Shown: positions 34,273-43,509, counted from the first letter of the stretch. The stretch is 64,000 nucleotides of DNA from an uncultured Fibrobacter sp. (GCA_934700345.1 CAKUXP010000007.1:37632-101631); one strand, 5' to 3'. Notes: generated from the sequence alone by a model not told the origin. Numbers and translations are program-made.

Positions 34273-36225
34273 ATGAAATATTCCTTCCTTTTTACGTTAG
34301 CGATTGCCCTGTCGTGCGGATTTGCGGCCAACCGTATCGGTCCCGTTAGTCAATACGGACAACTTCAAGCCGGGAAAAACAGCAATGGACATGGACGAAT
34401 CTATGGTTCTTGCCCTGCCTACTCGATTTCTTCAAAAAATGAAGTCGCCGTCCAGGGGATGAGCCTGTTCTGGAGCATTTCAAGTACAGATGGATCCAAT
34501 TTTTGGTCTGCAGATATTGTCAAGGGTCTCGTTGAAAAGCAAAAAATCCAGTTGATCCGTGCACCCATGGGGGTCGATGAAAACTGGGGCGAAGGAAACT
34601 GGTCCAACGATAAATCCAAATATTCCGCCTATATGAATACCGTGGTCCAGGCCGCAATCGATAACGATATTTATGTTATCATTGATTACCATTCGCATTG
34701 TGCGGAGCAAAGTAAATCGACAGCCCTGGCCTTTTTTACCGAAATGGCTCAAAAATGGGGAAAATATGACAATGTGATCTTTGAAATTTACAATGAACCA
34801 AAAAATGCCTGCGACGGTACGTGGTTCGATCTATCCGGTGCAAAAAACTACTGGTCAACGATTCGTACCTATGCGAACGAGGTCATCTCCGTAATTCGAA
34901 CCTATTCTGACAACTTGATTGTCGTCGGAACGCCTTATTTCGACCAATATCCTAACGCTGCCTTAAACAACCCTTTAAATGATAACAATGTCGCCTACGC
35001 ATTTCACTATTATGCAGGCGAAGACCCATATAGGCATACAATCGACAACCAAGGCGCAAATGCGGTCAAGGCCATGAATGGCGGACTTTCCGTATTTGTT
35101 TCCGAATGGGGAAATTCGGCACCTAGCGGCAATGGAGGTTTTAACGCAAGCTACAGTGCAACATGGTATAACTGGATGAAACAGTACGGTCTCTCTGGAG
35201 CAAACTGGTCCGTATCTGCAAAAGCCGAAACGGCATCTTATTTTAATGGCAGTGCCTGGAACTATTCCGAAAGCGGAAACTGGGTTAATTCAAATGTATT
35301 TTCTGCGCTTCCGGCCGCCTACACAAAATGCTCCGGGAATCAAATTTCCTCCAGTTCCGAAAAGCCTAGCAGCTCTTCCACCAAAAACAGTTCGAGTAGT
35401 GCGATGTCGTCAAGTAGTGTTTCCAGTTCGAGCGTCGCCCCGTCCAGCTCCTCGCAGGCCGAGAGCAGTTCTTCAAGCGTTAAGGAAAGCAGCTCTAGCG
35501 AAGAGGTTTCGAGCAGTTCTGCCCAAGTTTCCAGTTCTTCGACCGCCCTTTCCAGCAGTTCCTTGGAAATTTTATCCAGTTCATCCGTTCTTTCCGGTTC
35601 GTCAAGCATTTTGACTGACTGGGAATCAAATACTCAACTTTCAAGCGCCTCGGGTAGCGGTGTAACCATCGGACAGTCCAAAGAATACAACAGCGAACGC
35701 CAGGTTTCCAAGGTTCTCGGAACGGTTACCGCCGGGAAATCCTATACGCTTTCCTTTGACGCATTCCTGCAAAACGGAGGCTCTTCGATGGAAATTTCCA
35801 CGGTTCTTGACCGCTATTGTTCGGACACGCTGAATGTCAATGCCGGAGAAACCAAGCCTTATCAGTGCCGGTTTACGGCAAGCTCAACCGAGACCGTCAC
35901 ATTAAAACTGACAATGCCCGGCGCGCGTTGGGAACCGGTTACGATTTCGAATCTTTCCCTGAAATCGTCGGACGGTAAAGACATTACAGCGATTGCAAGC
36001 AATCATTCGGCCGTTTCGCTCAGGGTTTCATACTCCGCAAGGATTTTGGAAATTCAAAGCGTCAAGCCGGCAAATGTAGATGTTTTTGACATGCAGGGGC
36101 GCATGATCAAGCAGTTCTCGCAAGCCTGCGGACAGGTTCCCCTGAAATCCGTATTGCCGGGAACCTATATCGTCCGTGTTCAATCCGGATCCGAAAATTG
36201 GATCAAGCGTATTTCCGTCCGCTAG
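34273..36225 (+). CDS. Secreted GH5 endoglucanase with serine linker and C-terminal sorting-like domain
   Basis: 650 residues from the ATG at 34273 (GAGG upstream); a TTG four codons earlier is less likely. Signal peptide (1-18). GH5 catalytic domain to about residue 360: FEIYNEPKN with the acid/base Glu 175, AFHYYAGE near 250, and SEWGNS with the nucleophile Glu 278. A poly-Ser linker (about 362-450) leads to a beta-sandwich of about 120 residues with two Cys, probably carbohydrate binding (CBM4/11-like look). The last 70 residues (VDVFDMQGRMIKQ, LPGTYIVRV, then a short basic end) resemble type IX secretion C-terminal domains. Acts outside the cell on cellulose or related glucans. Confidence 0.9.
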   Translation: MKYSFLFTLAIALSCGFAANRIGPVSQYGQLQAGKNSNGHGRIYGSCPAYSISSKNEVAVQGMSLFWSISSTDGSNFWSADIVKGLVEKQKIQLIRAPMGVDENWGEGNWSNDKSKYSAYMNTVVQAAIDNDIYVIIDYHSHCAEQSKSTALAFFTEMAQKWGKYDNVIFEIYNEPKNACDGTWFDLSGAKNYWSTIRTYANEVISVIRTYSDNLIVVGTPYFDQYPNAALNNPLNDNNVAYAFHYYAGEDPYRHTIDNQGANAVKAMNGGLSVFVSEWGNSAPSGNGGFNASYSATWYNWMKQYGLSGANWSVSAKAETASYFNGSAWNYSESGNWVNSNVFSALPAAYTKCSGNQISSSSEKPSSSSTKNSSSSAMSSSSVSSSSVAPSSSSQAESSSSSVKESSSSEEVSSSSAQVSSSSTALSSSSLEILSSSSVLSGSSSILTDWESNTQLSSASGSGVTIGQSKEYNSERQVSKVLGTVTAGKSYTLSFDAFLQNGGSSMEISTVLDRYCSDTLNVNAGETKPYQCRFTASSTETVTLKLTMPGARWEPVTISNLSLKSSDGKDITAIASNHSAVSLRVSYSARILEIQSVKPANVDVFDMQGRMIKQFSQACGQVPLKSVLPGTYIVRVQSGSENWIKRISVR

Positions 36226-36245
36226 TTTAACCTGCAAAGAGAGAG

Positions 36246-36274
36246 GGCTTCCGCTTCGGCGGAAGTCTTTTTTT
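36246..36274 (+). terminator. Intrinsic terminator after the cellulase gene
   Basis: CTTCCGC / GCGGAAG stem with a TTCG-type loop, followed by CTTTTTTTAT. Strong rho-independent terminator. Confidence 0.85.
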
Positions 36275-36361
36275 ATGGATAGAACTTGCCGGTTGGTTTT
36301 CCTATTGTTCCTAAAACAAAAATTCCACTGTTCTAAGCTCTCTCGATTAAGTACTGAACGG

Positions 36362-38122
36362 CTATTTTTCGTTTTTACCCAAAAAATTTTCGACCTCCGG
36401 CATAGCCTTTGAAACGGCATCCCGGATGCTTTCGAGATTTTCCTTGCCAAAGGCCCGGCTCCTAGAAATTTCACAAGCCTTTTCCATACCTGCCTTTAGG
36501 TTTTGGGCAATCGCCTTGAGCCTTTCCGTCGCGGCGAAATCTCCCTTGGCGTCTTCGATTTCATTTTGGAACCACTTAGCATAAAGCGATATTTCGAGGG
36601 CAAATAGATGCGGGCGATCCGGAGATGAAAGGGTATCTATCCGGCCATAGACAAAATCGACCATTTCTTCGAGCGAATATGTCCTGTGGAAGTAGGCGAT
36701 GTTCGGACCGGGGCAAATAGATGGCGGAGCGTCCTTTTTGTTTTTGATGCCGAGCGCGATAAGGGCGGAATTTCCCAGCTTGTGGCAGATGCATGTCTTT
36801 TCGAGGACATGTTTTTTTTGGCGCGTTTTTTCCTCTTCGGAAACAGGCAGGCTCTCTATCTGTCTTAGCTTTTGAACTTGGTATTCTCGGCTTGCCGTGC
36901 AGATCAGGCGTTCCGAAAATTCGTTGTTGTTTTGCAGAAACCCTTTGATGCAAGGCGTTCCCGGAATCCCTCGGCGGATGTTTTCCTCTCGTTCCCTTTC
37001 TGCTCCGCATGTTTTGAGATTGCTGAACGGGACGCCGATCGGGGAAGCGTGGCTTATCAGGATATCATCGGGCTTTGCTTCGCTCAAAAGTTTTCGCGTC
37101 TCGCTATCGACCAGGGTCGCTTCGGGAACGAGCAGGAATGGCGAACCCCATCCACAACCGTCCATTTCGTAAACTTTCAAGAGACGTTCCGACTCTCCGA
37201 AGTTTCCGATCCCGCCTTGGACGGTGAATCTAGACGCAAATTGTTTTAGGCGGGATGTGTCTAGTCCGTGTTCGAGATAGTATTTTTCAATCGACTTCCG
37301 GAATTGCGAACAAAGCAGAGCCTTCTTCTCCTTGAACTCGTCGAGAATGATTGGCAAAAGTTCGCCATCCGAAGGGAACAGGTGCCCACCGCAGTTGAGA
37401 CCGGATTCAATGCGGTATTCGCTGATTTCGAGACCTTTGCGGGCGAGAAATTTTCCCTGGATCAGGGCGGATCGAAAGTCCGAAATCTTTAGTGTTATCT
37501 TTTTGTCAAAACTCCCATCCGCATTTCGGTAAAAGCAGGGAAACTTTTCCATTTCGGAAAACAGCGACTGGTTGATTCCCGCACTCAGGATCAGACTCGA
37601 ATTTCCAGAAAGTTCGGATTCCGCATAGCCGCGGAGCGCTTCCTTGGCGTCGTCGAATCCCGGCCTGTCGAGCTTCACCATGATGTTCACGTCGATTTTT
37701 CCGGGCTGCATCGCAGAGGTCAAGATCTTTGCTTCGCTTGAACGCAATTCTCCTTCTGGCAGCAAGAGCATTTGCGAGTAACGCTTGCGCAGAGGATCGT
37801 CGGTCGGGAGCATTTGAAAATAGCGGTCCTTGTCGGAGTTTCCGTTGAAAGGTTCGGCTAGAACCCGACTGAAGTTTTTCCTTGCCAGAAGATGGACCAG
37901 GTTCAAGTATTCGGTGATGCGCTTTGCTCGGGCATGTTCGACAGCCGGGGAATAGACGGAATAGGGAATATCGAATTTCTTGGCGTAAAAAGTTCCGATG
38001 TGTTCCAGGAGCCTGTCATCGACGAGGGAAATGGCGGAATCGATTCCGAGGTGTGAGACGCGCAGGGGAGTATCGGTTGTAAAGCAGGTTCCCATGACGG
38101 GAATGTGAAAAAAATGCGGCAT
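36362..38122 (-). CDS. Conserved-looking protein of unknown function with TIM-barrel-like features
   Basis: 586 residues, no signal peptide. Residues 145-345 alternate strands and helices: NIMVKLDRPGFDDAKEAL (147-164), LILSAGINQSLFSEME (177-192), GLNCGGHLF (241-249), and VQGGIGNFGESERLL (301-315) followed by GCGWGSPFLLVPEATL (322-337). This order recalls FMN- or phosphate-binding barrels such as nitronate monooxygenase. After this come Cys residues at 372, 391, 408, 444, 446 and 470 (TCICHK, SICPGPN), which could bind metal or an iron-sulfur cluster. I do not recognise the family. It follows the ComEC-like lipoprotein gene by 9 bp in the same direction. Confidence 0.65.
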   Translation of the reverse strand: MPHFFHIPVMGTCFTTDTPLRVSHLGIDSAISLVDDRLLEHIGTFYAKKFDIPYSVYSPAVEHARAKRITEYLNLVHLLARKNFSRVLAEPFNGNSDKDRYFQMLPTDDPLRKRYSQMLLLPEGELRSSEAKILTSAMQPGKIDVNIMVKLDRPGFDDAKEALRGYAESELSGNSSLILSAGINQSLFSEMEKFPCFYRNADGSFDKKITLKISDFRSALIQGKFLARKGLEISEYRIESGLNCGGHLFPSDGELLPIILDEFKEKKALLCSQFRKSIEKYYLEHGLDTSRLKQFASRFTVQGGIGNFGESERLLKVYEMDGCGWGSPFLLVPEATLVDSETRKLLSEAKPDDILISHASPIGVPFSNLKTCGAEREREENIRRGIPGTPCIKGFLQNNNEFSERLICTASREYQVQKLRQIESLPVSEEEKTRQKKHVLEKTCICHKLGNSALIALGIKNKKDAPPSICPGPNIAYFHRTYSLEEMVDFVYGRIDTLSSPDRPHLFALEISLYAKWFQNEIEDAKGDFAATERLKAIAQNLKAGMEKACEISRSRAFGKENLESIRDAVSKAMPEVENFLGKNEK

Positions 38123-38131
38123 GGCGTTAAA

Positions 38132-38992
38132 CTAGAAATTTCGAATCCAAAGACCCGTCCCTAGCTTCCATTCCACGGTGATGCTTCCTTTTTGATCGGT
38201 TCGAAATATCCGGCTTGAATCGCCTAGCACGAACGAGAGTTTCCGGAGCGTACTTCGGGCCGGATGCCCGTAGCGGTTCTTTTTCCCGACCGAGACGACG
38301 GCGTATTCGGGGGCGACCTGTTCGAGGAACGGAAGCGACGAACTGGTTTTTGAACCGTGATGCCCGACCTGTAGGAGGTTTGCTCGCAAGTCGCCCGTCA
38401 TTTCGAGCAGCCCGCTTTCGCCGCCTTTTTCCAGATCCCCGGTGAAAAGGGCCTTGAACTTTCCGTCCGAAACTTGCAGGATCGCACTGGCGTTATTCCC
38501 GCCGATTGTTTGAAATTCCGGAGTCCAGAGAATCCGGCAGGACCATGTTTCGCAGGGGATTGCCGTTCCGCGCAGGACTTTCTTGGCGATAGTCCCGTTT
38601 CGCGCAGCGAGCTTCAGGACGCTGTCCCTTAGCCAAAAGCCTCCGGTATCCGCTCCGTAAAAAAGCGTGTCGATGGAAACCGAACCGTCCCATTCGAGAA
38701 ATCCGCCTGCATGGTCCCTGTGCCAGTGGCTGATGAGCGCCCAGTCGAGATGCCGGACGCCGCGAACCTTTAAGGTATCCCAGAAACCTGTCGAATCGTT
38801 TCCGGAATCGTAGATGGCGAATTTTTCGGCCGATGGAAATTCGAACAGGACGGAAAGTCCTTGTCCGACATCTAAAAAGTGAAGCCTCGCCATACCGGAA
38901 TCCGCATTTTCTGTCGAAAGGCTTGCTGAACAACCGATAGCGAACAGAAGGCTTGTGCCGGTTAAAACCCATAAAACTAGGCTTTTCATCAA
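38132..38992 (-). CDS. ComEC C-terminal-like metallo-beta-lactamase-fold lipoprotein
   Basis: 286 residues (a second ATG one codon in is possible). Lipoprotein signal with lipobox AIGC. The rest is a metallo-hydrolase domain of the ComEC/Rec2 type: LHFLDVGQGLSVLFEF near residue 37, metal site SHWHRDHAGG near 88, LFTGDLEKGG near 186, VGHHGSKTSSS near 212 and VGKKNRYGHP near 236. In ComEC this domain is fused to a DNA channel and degrades or processes DNA; here it stands alone as a lipid-anchored enzyme outside the inner membrane. GAGGAG ribosome binding site upstream. Confidence 0.85.
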   Translation of the reverse strand: MMKSLVLWVLTGTSLLFAIGCSASLSTENADSGMARLHFLDVGQGLSVLFEFPSAEKFAIYDSGNDSTGFWDTLKVRGVRHLDWALISHWHRDHAGGFLEWDGSVSIDTLFYGADTGGFWLRDSVLKLAARNGTIAKKVLRGTAIPCETWSCRILWTPEFQTIGGNNASAILQVSDGKFKALFTGDLEKGGESGLLEMTGDLRANLLQVGHHGSKTSSSLPFLEQVAPEYAVVSVGKKNRYGHPARSTLRKLSFVLGDSSRIFRTDQKGSITVEWKLGTGLWIRNF

Positions 38993-39049
38993 AACTCCTC
39001 GAAAAAAGTCTTCGATATAGACGCTTAAATTTTGCGGAAAAGGAAAAAT

Positions 39050-39078
39050 TTGAAAAAAAATGCGATTTTTAGTAAATT
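39050..39078 (+). promoter_or_regulatory. Predicted promoter, near-leaderless, for the zinc-ribbon gene
   Basis: TTGAAA (39050-39055), 17-bp spacer, TAAATT (39073-39078). Only 9 bp separate it from the ATG at 39088, so transcription should start within a few bases of the codon. Confidence 0.55.
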
Positions 39079-39087
39079 TACTGCGCT

Positions 39088-39456
39088 ATGCAATTACCTA
39101 AGTATAAAAAGAAGAAACGCATCAAGCTCAAGATTTGTCAAGAGCCGGGTTGCGGACGCGAATTCTGGGGCCATCCGATCGCCAAGTACTGCCCGATTCA
39201 CCGTGACATCAAGAACCGCCAGAAGCAGAAGAAGGATGTGGAGAATATTGATGCCAAGAACATCGTGTTCCGCCACAACTATACCGATGTCGCCGACCTG
39301 AAATTCCGTTGCTGCCTGGAAGGTTGCGATAACCTGTTCGAAATCAAGGTTTTCCCCAAGCAGTTCATCTATCCGCGCTTTTGCAACGAGCATCGGAACG
39401 ATTTCAAGCGGGCGAATTTCATCCGTTTGATGCGTCACAAGGAAAGGGAAGAATAA
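39088..39456 (+). CDS. Small protein with two zinc ribbons
   Basis: 122 residues, rich in Lys and Arg. Two Cys/His units: CQEPGCGREFW..YCPIH (residues 17-39) and CCLEGCDNLFE..FCNEH (75-104), each C-x4-C or similar followed by C-x2-H, fit treble-clef or ribbon-type zinc sites. The basic N terminus (PKYKKKKRIKLK) fits RNA or DNA binding. Function unknown. It directly precedes tRNA-His but has its own promoter-like sequence. Confidence 0.78.
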   Translation: MQLPKYKKKKRIKLKICQEPGCGREFWGHPIAKYCPIHRDIKNRQKQKKDVENIDAKNIVFRHNYTDVADLKFRCCLEGCDNLFEIKVFPKQFIYPRFCNEHRNDFKRANFIRLMRHKEREE

Positions 39457-39472
39457 ATCGGCTTTTAGCCCT

Positions 39473-39500
39473 TTGAAATTTTCCGATTCTTTATTATATT
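39473..39500 (+). promoter_or_regulatory. Predicted promoter of tRNA-His
   Basis: TTGAAA (39473-39478), 16-bp spacer, TATATT (39495-39500), 16 bp before the mature tRNA 5' end. Confidence 0.55.
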
Positions 39501-39516
39501 TGTTCCGCTCCTTTAT

Positions 39517-39592
39517 GGTGGGTGTAGCTCAGATTGGTTAGAGTCCCAGATTGTGATTCTGGTTGTCGTCGGTTCGAGTCCGATTACCCACC
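39517..39592 (+). tRNA. tRNA-His (anticodon GTG)
   Basis: Cloverleaf of 76 nt. Acceptor GTGGGTG (39518-39524) pairs with TACCCAC (39585-39591, one G-T pair); the extra 5' G at 39517, specific to tRNA-His, faces C at 39592. Anticodon stem CCAGA/TCTGG with loop TTGTGAT gives GTG. T-loop GGTTCGAGTCC is normal. CCA is not encoded. This tRNA is a queuosine substrate, and queH and gluQ are also in the window. Confidence 0.97.
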
Positions 39593-39597
39593 CTTGA

Positions 39598-39630
39598 AAA
39601 CCCTCGCACTCAGTGCGAGGGTTTCTCGGT
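39598..39630 (+). terminator. Terminator after tRNA-His
   Basis: Perfect 12-bp stem AAACCCTCGCAC / GTGCGAGGGTTT (39598-39609, 39613-39624) with a 3-nt loop, ending in TTTCTC. Confidence 0.8.
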
Positions 39631-39649
39631 TTAAACGGGGAATGGACGC

Positions 39650-40909
39650 TCAATTATTTAAAATCGGATGCCTTCTGTAATATCGCAGTATTTGTAGATC
39701 CTCTTGGCTCCGTCGATGAAAATGCGCGTCGTCATAGCTGTAATCCGCCGGGTAAAATTCCCTGAGCATTTCGAAAATGGAAAATCCCATCCGCAAATCG
39801 ACCAGGTCGCCTTCGTTATAGAGAAAATCCTGCAGGGGAAGCAGCGTGTCGATACGAATCAGCCCGTTCTTTTCTTTTCCCCAAAGGCATATCGTTTAAA
39901 TTTGAAATCCTTGGCTGGAAAACAGGAACCCTTTTTGTAGGCGTTGTAGTTGAGTTCCGAAACTTCTGCACAGGGCCAATCTAAAACGGAGCCGGAAAGT
40001 TTGCCCAGTTCTTGAATCGACTCTCGGGGAAAGTTCGAATATCTATTTTGGCATAGGGAATCCCTGAACGTATAGTAGGGTTTGAAGTCGATTTCGCACA
40101 AGGTATCTTTTCCCGTTATTTTTTCACGCATGGCATGGATGGCACCCACCGCAACATAAGGATGGCTGAATTTGGTCACATGAATGGAATCCCGATTGGA
40201 GAAAAGCCTGTCAAAGAATTTTTTAGGGTCCTTTCCTTGGAGTTTCAGCAACCTTTCAGCCTTGACGAGAAGGGAATCCCTTTTGATATCGGGCCTAGCT
40301 GTTTGATAGGGGGTTCCGTAAATGTAAATTTTGTCGTAGAGTTCAAAAAGATCGCCTATCAAACTTTCTTTGATGAAATCTATGGGGATCGCCATCCCTC
40401 CGGGCAAGTGATATATCCGATCGGGAAATGAGCCGGCATCATAAAGTCGCTCCAGGTATCTCCATACGATCCCGGGTAATAGATGTATTCGGTTAAATTG
40501 TAGTTGAGTTCGATAAGAAATATGTTGGTGTGTTCATAATAGTTTTTTTTGTAGCGGATTTCGCGTCCGGAGAAAAATTGAAGACCGGTTGAATATGTCT
40601 TTCCGCAATTCGTAATGAATTTGTCCCCTGCGTGAAACTGTTCTGTGGAATCTCTGATGATATAGAGAAGTTCTGCGGAGCACTTGTTGCCGGAAATGTG
40701 TTTTGGACTCCGATGGTCACAAAGGAATGTTCTGAATTATCCACATCGGGCGGGGTTAATTCGCAAATCAGGTGTTGGTAGTCGCTTGTTGAAATTTGCG
40801 ACCGAGGTTTTGCGAAGCCGTAGTCCACCGGCTGTTCCGGAAAGACGATGAACGGCTTGGCGAAGAGGAACTCCGCAAAGACGAGACTAGCGAAGAGGAT
40901 TGTTCTCAT
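39650..40909 (-). pseudogene. Frameshifted gene for an exported protein, unknown function
   Basis: Reads as one gene broken by about three single-base shifts. It starts at ATG 40909 with RBS AGGAG and a signal peptide (RTILFASLVFAEFLFA). Near 40705 the frame changes: the continuation PKHISGNKCSAELLYIIRD..GKTYSTGLQFFSGREI is clearly coding. Near 40390 it moves again, to the 180-codon frame that contains FIKESLIGDLFELYDK and runs to 39859. Near 39870, in GGGGAAAAGAAAAG, it moves once more to EKNGLIRIDTLLPLQDFLYNEGDLVDLRMG, ending in TGA at 39650. Composite length is about 415 residues. I do not recognise it. No other stops interrupt the frames, so decay is recent or the shifts are sequence errors. 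Confidence 0.7.
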
Positions 40910-41879
40910 GCGAGTTCTCCTTTTTGATCTTTATGGAGTCTTTTATACAATAGGGCTTGTGGTCCAAAAATTTATAGTTGTATTCCGGACAACCATAATT
41001 GTGATGTTCCCATAGGAGTCGGGACTTGATATGGAAAAAGCTTCTTCTGTCGGCGATACGGAATCAAAGGACTGCATTAAGTCTGAATCGGATGGGATTT
41101 GTAGGTTGAGGGCTTTTTGAAATTCGAACTGCTTTAGAATGGCATCTGAAATGTCCTTGTCTTGATGTCGCTCAGTCCACTCGGGATTCTGGGATTGCCA
41201 GCAATGCCTGAGTTCGTGCAAAAGAATGGCCATTCCTTCTTTCGAATCGATTGCATAGCTTTCCTCTCCATGAGGTTTTTTCCCGATGTTGTAGTGGATG
41301 GCTCCGTCTGCATAAAGGGCTCTGGAAATTTCCAAATAGGCTTTGTCTTTGGAAAATTTTAGCGGCGTGTTTCTGACGTAAATATTTCGAAGCGGCAATT
41401 CGTTTAGCCACGAGGCGTTGAGGCTGTTTTCAACTAAATGAGCGGTTAGTTTACCAAGAAGCTCTTTGCATTCTTCTTCCGATAGCGCATAGGGCAGGAC
41501 CTGGTCGTAGGAGAGTTCTTTATTGAGGTCGCCTTCGGGAATCGAACTGTATATTTTGGAGAGAAAGGCTTTTTCGTAATCGTTGTAAAGCGAAGAGGTG
41601 CGGAGCGTTTTCAAGAAATCGCGGAACTGGCCGAGCCTTTCGTAAAAGTCCCACTCGAATTCCCGGTTCGGGTTTAGCATCATGTCGGCGAACTCGTCGG
41701 CTTCCCATCGCTTTTTCAAGCCGGGCCTTTGCCTCGGCGCTCCATTTGCGGTTTTGTTGTTGCGCCGCACGCAACGCCTGGGAAAATTCCCGTTCGCAAA
41801 ACTGCTTCAGCTTTTTGATGCTTGCTTCGTTAATTAAAAAACGCCAGCCGGGAATTGCGGTAAGAGCTTCGTTTTGTCA
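40887..41879 (-). pseudogene. Frameshifted putative metallopeptidase-like gene (HELRH motif)
   Basis: Starts at ATG 41879 with a perfect AGGAGG 9 bp upstream. One surplus A in ACAAAACG sends the frame off after three codons; the coding frame reads NEALTAIPGWRFLINEASIKKLKQF..AAQQQNRKWSAEAKARLEK. A second shift in TTGAAAAAGCG (near 41715) leads into the long frame WEADEFADMMLNPNREFEWDF, which has LLHELRHCWQ near 41225, an HExxH zinc-protease motif. That frame stops at 40943, but a third shift near 41020 would give an alternative tail with YGCPEYNYKFLDHKPYC ending at 40887. Just upstream of the exported protein gene, which is also broken. Function unknown; a peptidase role is inferred from one motif. 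Confidence 0.65.
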
Positions 41880-41947
41880 TTGTTCGTATCCTCCTGTTCA
41901 ACACTATATAAAAATTTGCCGAACTGCAGACGACTCTTACACCCTTT

Positions 41948-41974
41948 ATAAAAAAAGCCCCGAATTAACGGAGC
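41948..41974 (-). terminator. Terminator after glgC
   Basis: On the minus strand GCTCCG / CGGGGC (one G-T pair) with a 6-nt loop, followed by seven T. Confidence 0.75.
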
Positions 41975-41997
41975 TTCTAAAAGGAAATGTTAAAAAA

Positions 41998-43245
41998 TTA
42001 CGCCTTGATAATCGTATCCTTGGCGAGAACGACGATTCCCGAAGGCGTGACATGAAAAATTTTCCTGTCGCGTTCGAGGTTGTAGCCGATTTCGAATCCG
42101 GCGGGAATGTGGACGCCTTTTTCGACAATCGCCTTGCGAACCTTGGCGCCCGGGCCGATGGTCACGTCGGGGAAGAGAATCGATTCCTCGACCAGCGCAT
42201 CTTTCTGGATGGAAACGGCGGGGGAGAGGACGCTCTTGATTACGCGCCCGCCGCCGATGACGCAGCCTGCGGAAACGACGGAATCGATTGCCGCTCCCGG
42301 ATGCTCGGAATCCCCTGCGCTGAAAAATCTTGCAGGGGGCTGGTTCCAGTTGAACGTGCGAATCGGCCAGTAGTTGTTGTAAAGGTCGAACGGCGGATTT
42401 TCCGAACAGATGTCCATGTTCGCTTCGAAGAAGGCGTCGAGGGTTCCCACGTCGCGCCAGTAGCCTTTTGTCTCGGGCCGTTCCCCGCGGACGATGTTCG
42501 TGTTGAAATCATAGACATAGACGGGGAAATGCGGATACAGCGCCGGGATGATGTCCTTGCCGAAATCCGTCGCCCCTTCGCTTGAATGTTTCAAAAGTTC
42601 GCGGACTAGAAACTTGCTCGTGAAAATGTAGTTTCCCATGCTTGCGAGGCACCAGCCCGGGCGTCCAGGCATCTGTTTCGGAACCTTGGGCTTTTCTTCA
42701 AAGCCTATCATGCGGTTGTCGGAATCGACTTCGATGATGCCGAATTCGTGTGCTTCCTCGACGGGGACGGGTATCGCCGCGATGGTGAGGAGCGCAGCTC
42801 GCGAAAGGTGAAAGTCGATCATCTGGTTCACATCCATCTTGTAGATGTGATCCCCGCCGAAAATGGCGACGATGTCCGGGCGTTCATCCGTGATGAGGTT
42901 GATGTTCTGGAAGATGGCGTCCGCAGTTCCCTTATACCAGTCTCCGCCTGTGCGCATCTGGGCGGGAACCAGATCGACATATTGGTCAAGGCTCGCATTC
43001 AAATTCCAGGCTGCGGAAATGTGCTTGTTCAGGGAATCCGACTTGAATTGCGTCAGGACTTTGATCTTGAATATCCCAGAATTGATGAAATTGTTGAGGA
43101 CGAAATCGATAATGCGATATGTTCCGCCGAAGTGGACAGCGGGCTTTGCGCGGTCGCGGGTAAGCGGCTGCAGACGGCTTCCCTGTCCGCCGGCCATAAT
43201 CATGCAGAGAATATTCTTGTTGTGTTCTCGGTAGGACCAGTTCAT
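41998..43245 (-). CDS. glgC: Glucose-1-phosphate adenylyltransferase
   Basis: 415 residues. AGGQGSRLQPLTRDRAKPAVHFGG near residue 18 (given here in two functional parts: GGxGxRL nucleotide loop and AKPAVHFGG activator/substrate region), GGDHIYKMD near 126, GFEEKPKVP near 183 and GYWRDVGTLDAFFEAN near 268. C-terminal left-handed helix repeats (VSAGCVIGGGRVIKS, VEKGVHIPAGFEIG). Makes ADP-glucose for glycogen, a main carbon store in Fibrobacter. AAGGA precedes the ATG. A -10-like TAGATT lies about 30 bp upstream, next to a partial GCRGACRTYTA-like word (ACAGACGTTAA). Confidence 0.95.
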   Translation of the reverse strand: MNWSYREHNKNILCMIMAGGQGSRLQPLTRDRAKPAVHFGGTYRIIDFVLNNFINSGIFKIKVLTQFKSDSLNKHISAAWNLNASLDQYVDLVPAQMRTGGDWYKGTADAIFQNINLITDERPDIVAIFGGDHIYKMDVNQMIDFHLSRAALLTIAAIPVPVEEAHEFGIIEVDSDNRMIGFEEKPKVPKQMPGRPGWCLASMGNYIFTSKFLVRELLKHSSEGATDFGKDIIPALYPHFPVYVYDFNTNIVRGERPETKGYWRDVGTLDAFFEANMDICSENPPFDLYNNYWPIRTFNWNQPPARFFSAGDSEHPGAAIDSVVSAGCVIGGGRVIKSVLSPAVSIQKDALVEESILFPDVTIGPGAKVRKAIVEKGVHIPAGFEIGYNLERDRKIFHVTPSGIVVLAKDTIIKA

Positions 43246-43509
43246 CAGAAATCCTTCAATAGGTTTTAACGTCTGTAATCTATGAAATTTTTGCTAAAAA
43301 AGGCGGAAATTGGAGAATTTCTTTGAAAAATGTCCTTGATTCCTATTGAAAGACCCGGCTTCGGAATTGACGGCTTAAAAAAATTAGCGATGACTAAGCG
43401 TTCTCTTGCTTTTTTCCAAAAAGTATTGGCATTGCCCGGTAAATATTTGCTATTTTCTAGCCGTTCGAATTATTCGAAACGTAACGTAAAACAAAATAGG
43501 AGTTCCTAT

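Noticed and set aside
39704..39940. Plus-strand 78-codon frame after tRNA-His
   Set aside because: It lies opposite the last frame of the broken exported-protein gene, whose minus-strand translation is clearly coding.
41746..42585. Plus-strand open frame across the glgC end
   Set aside because: Antisense to glgC and to the frameshifted gene; no motif, and the minus-strand reading is clear.
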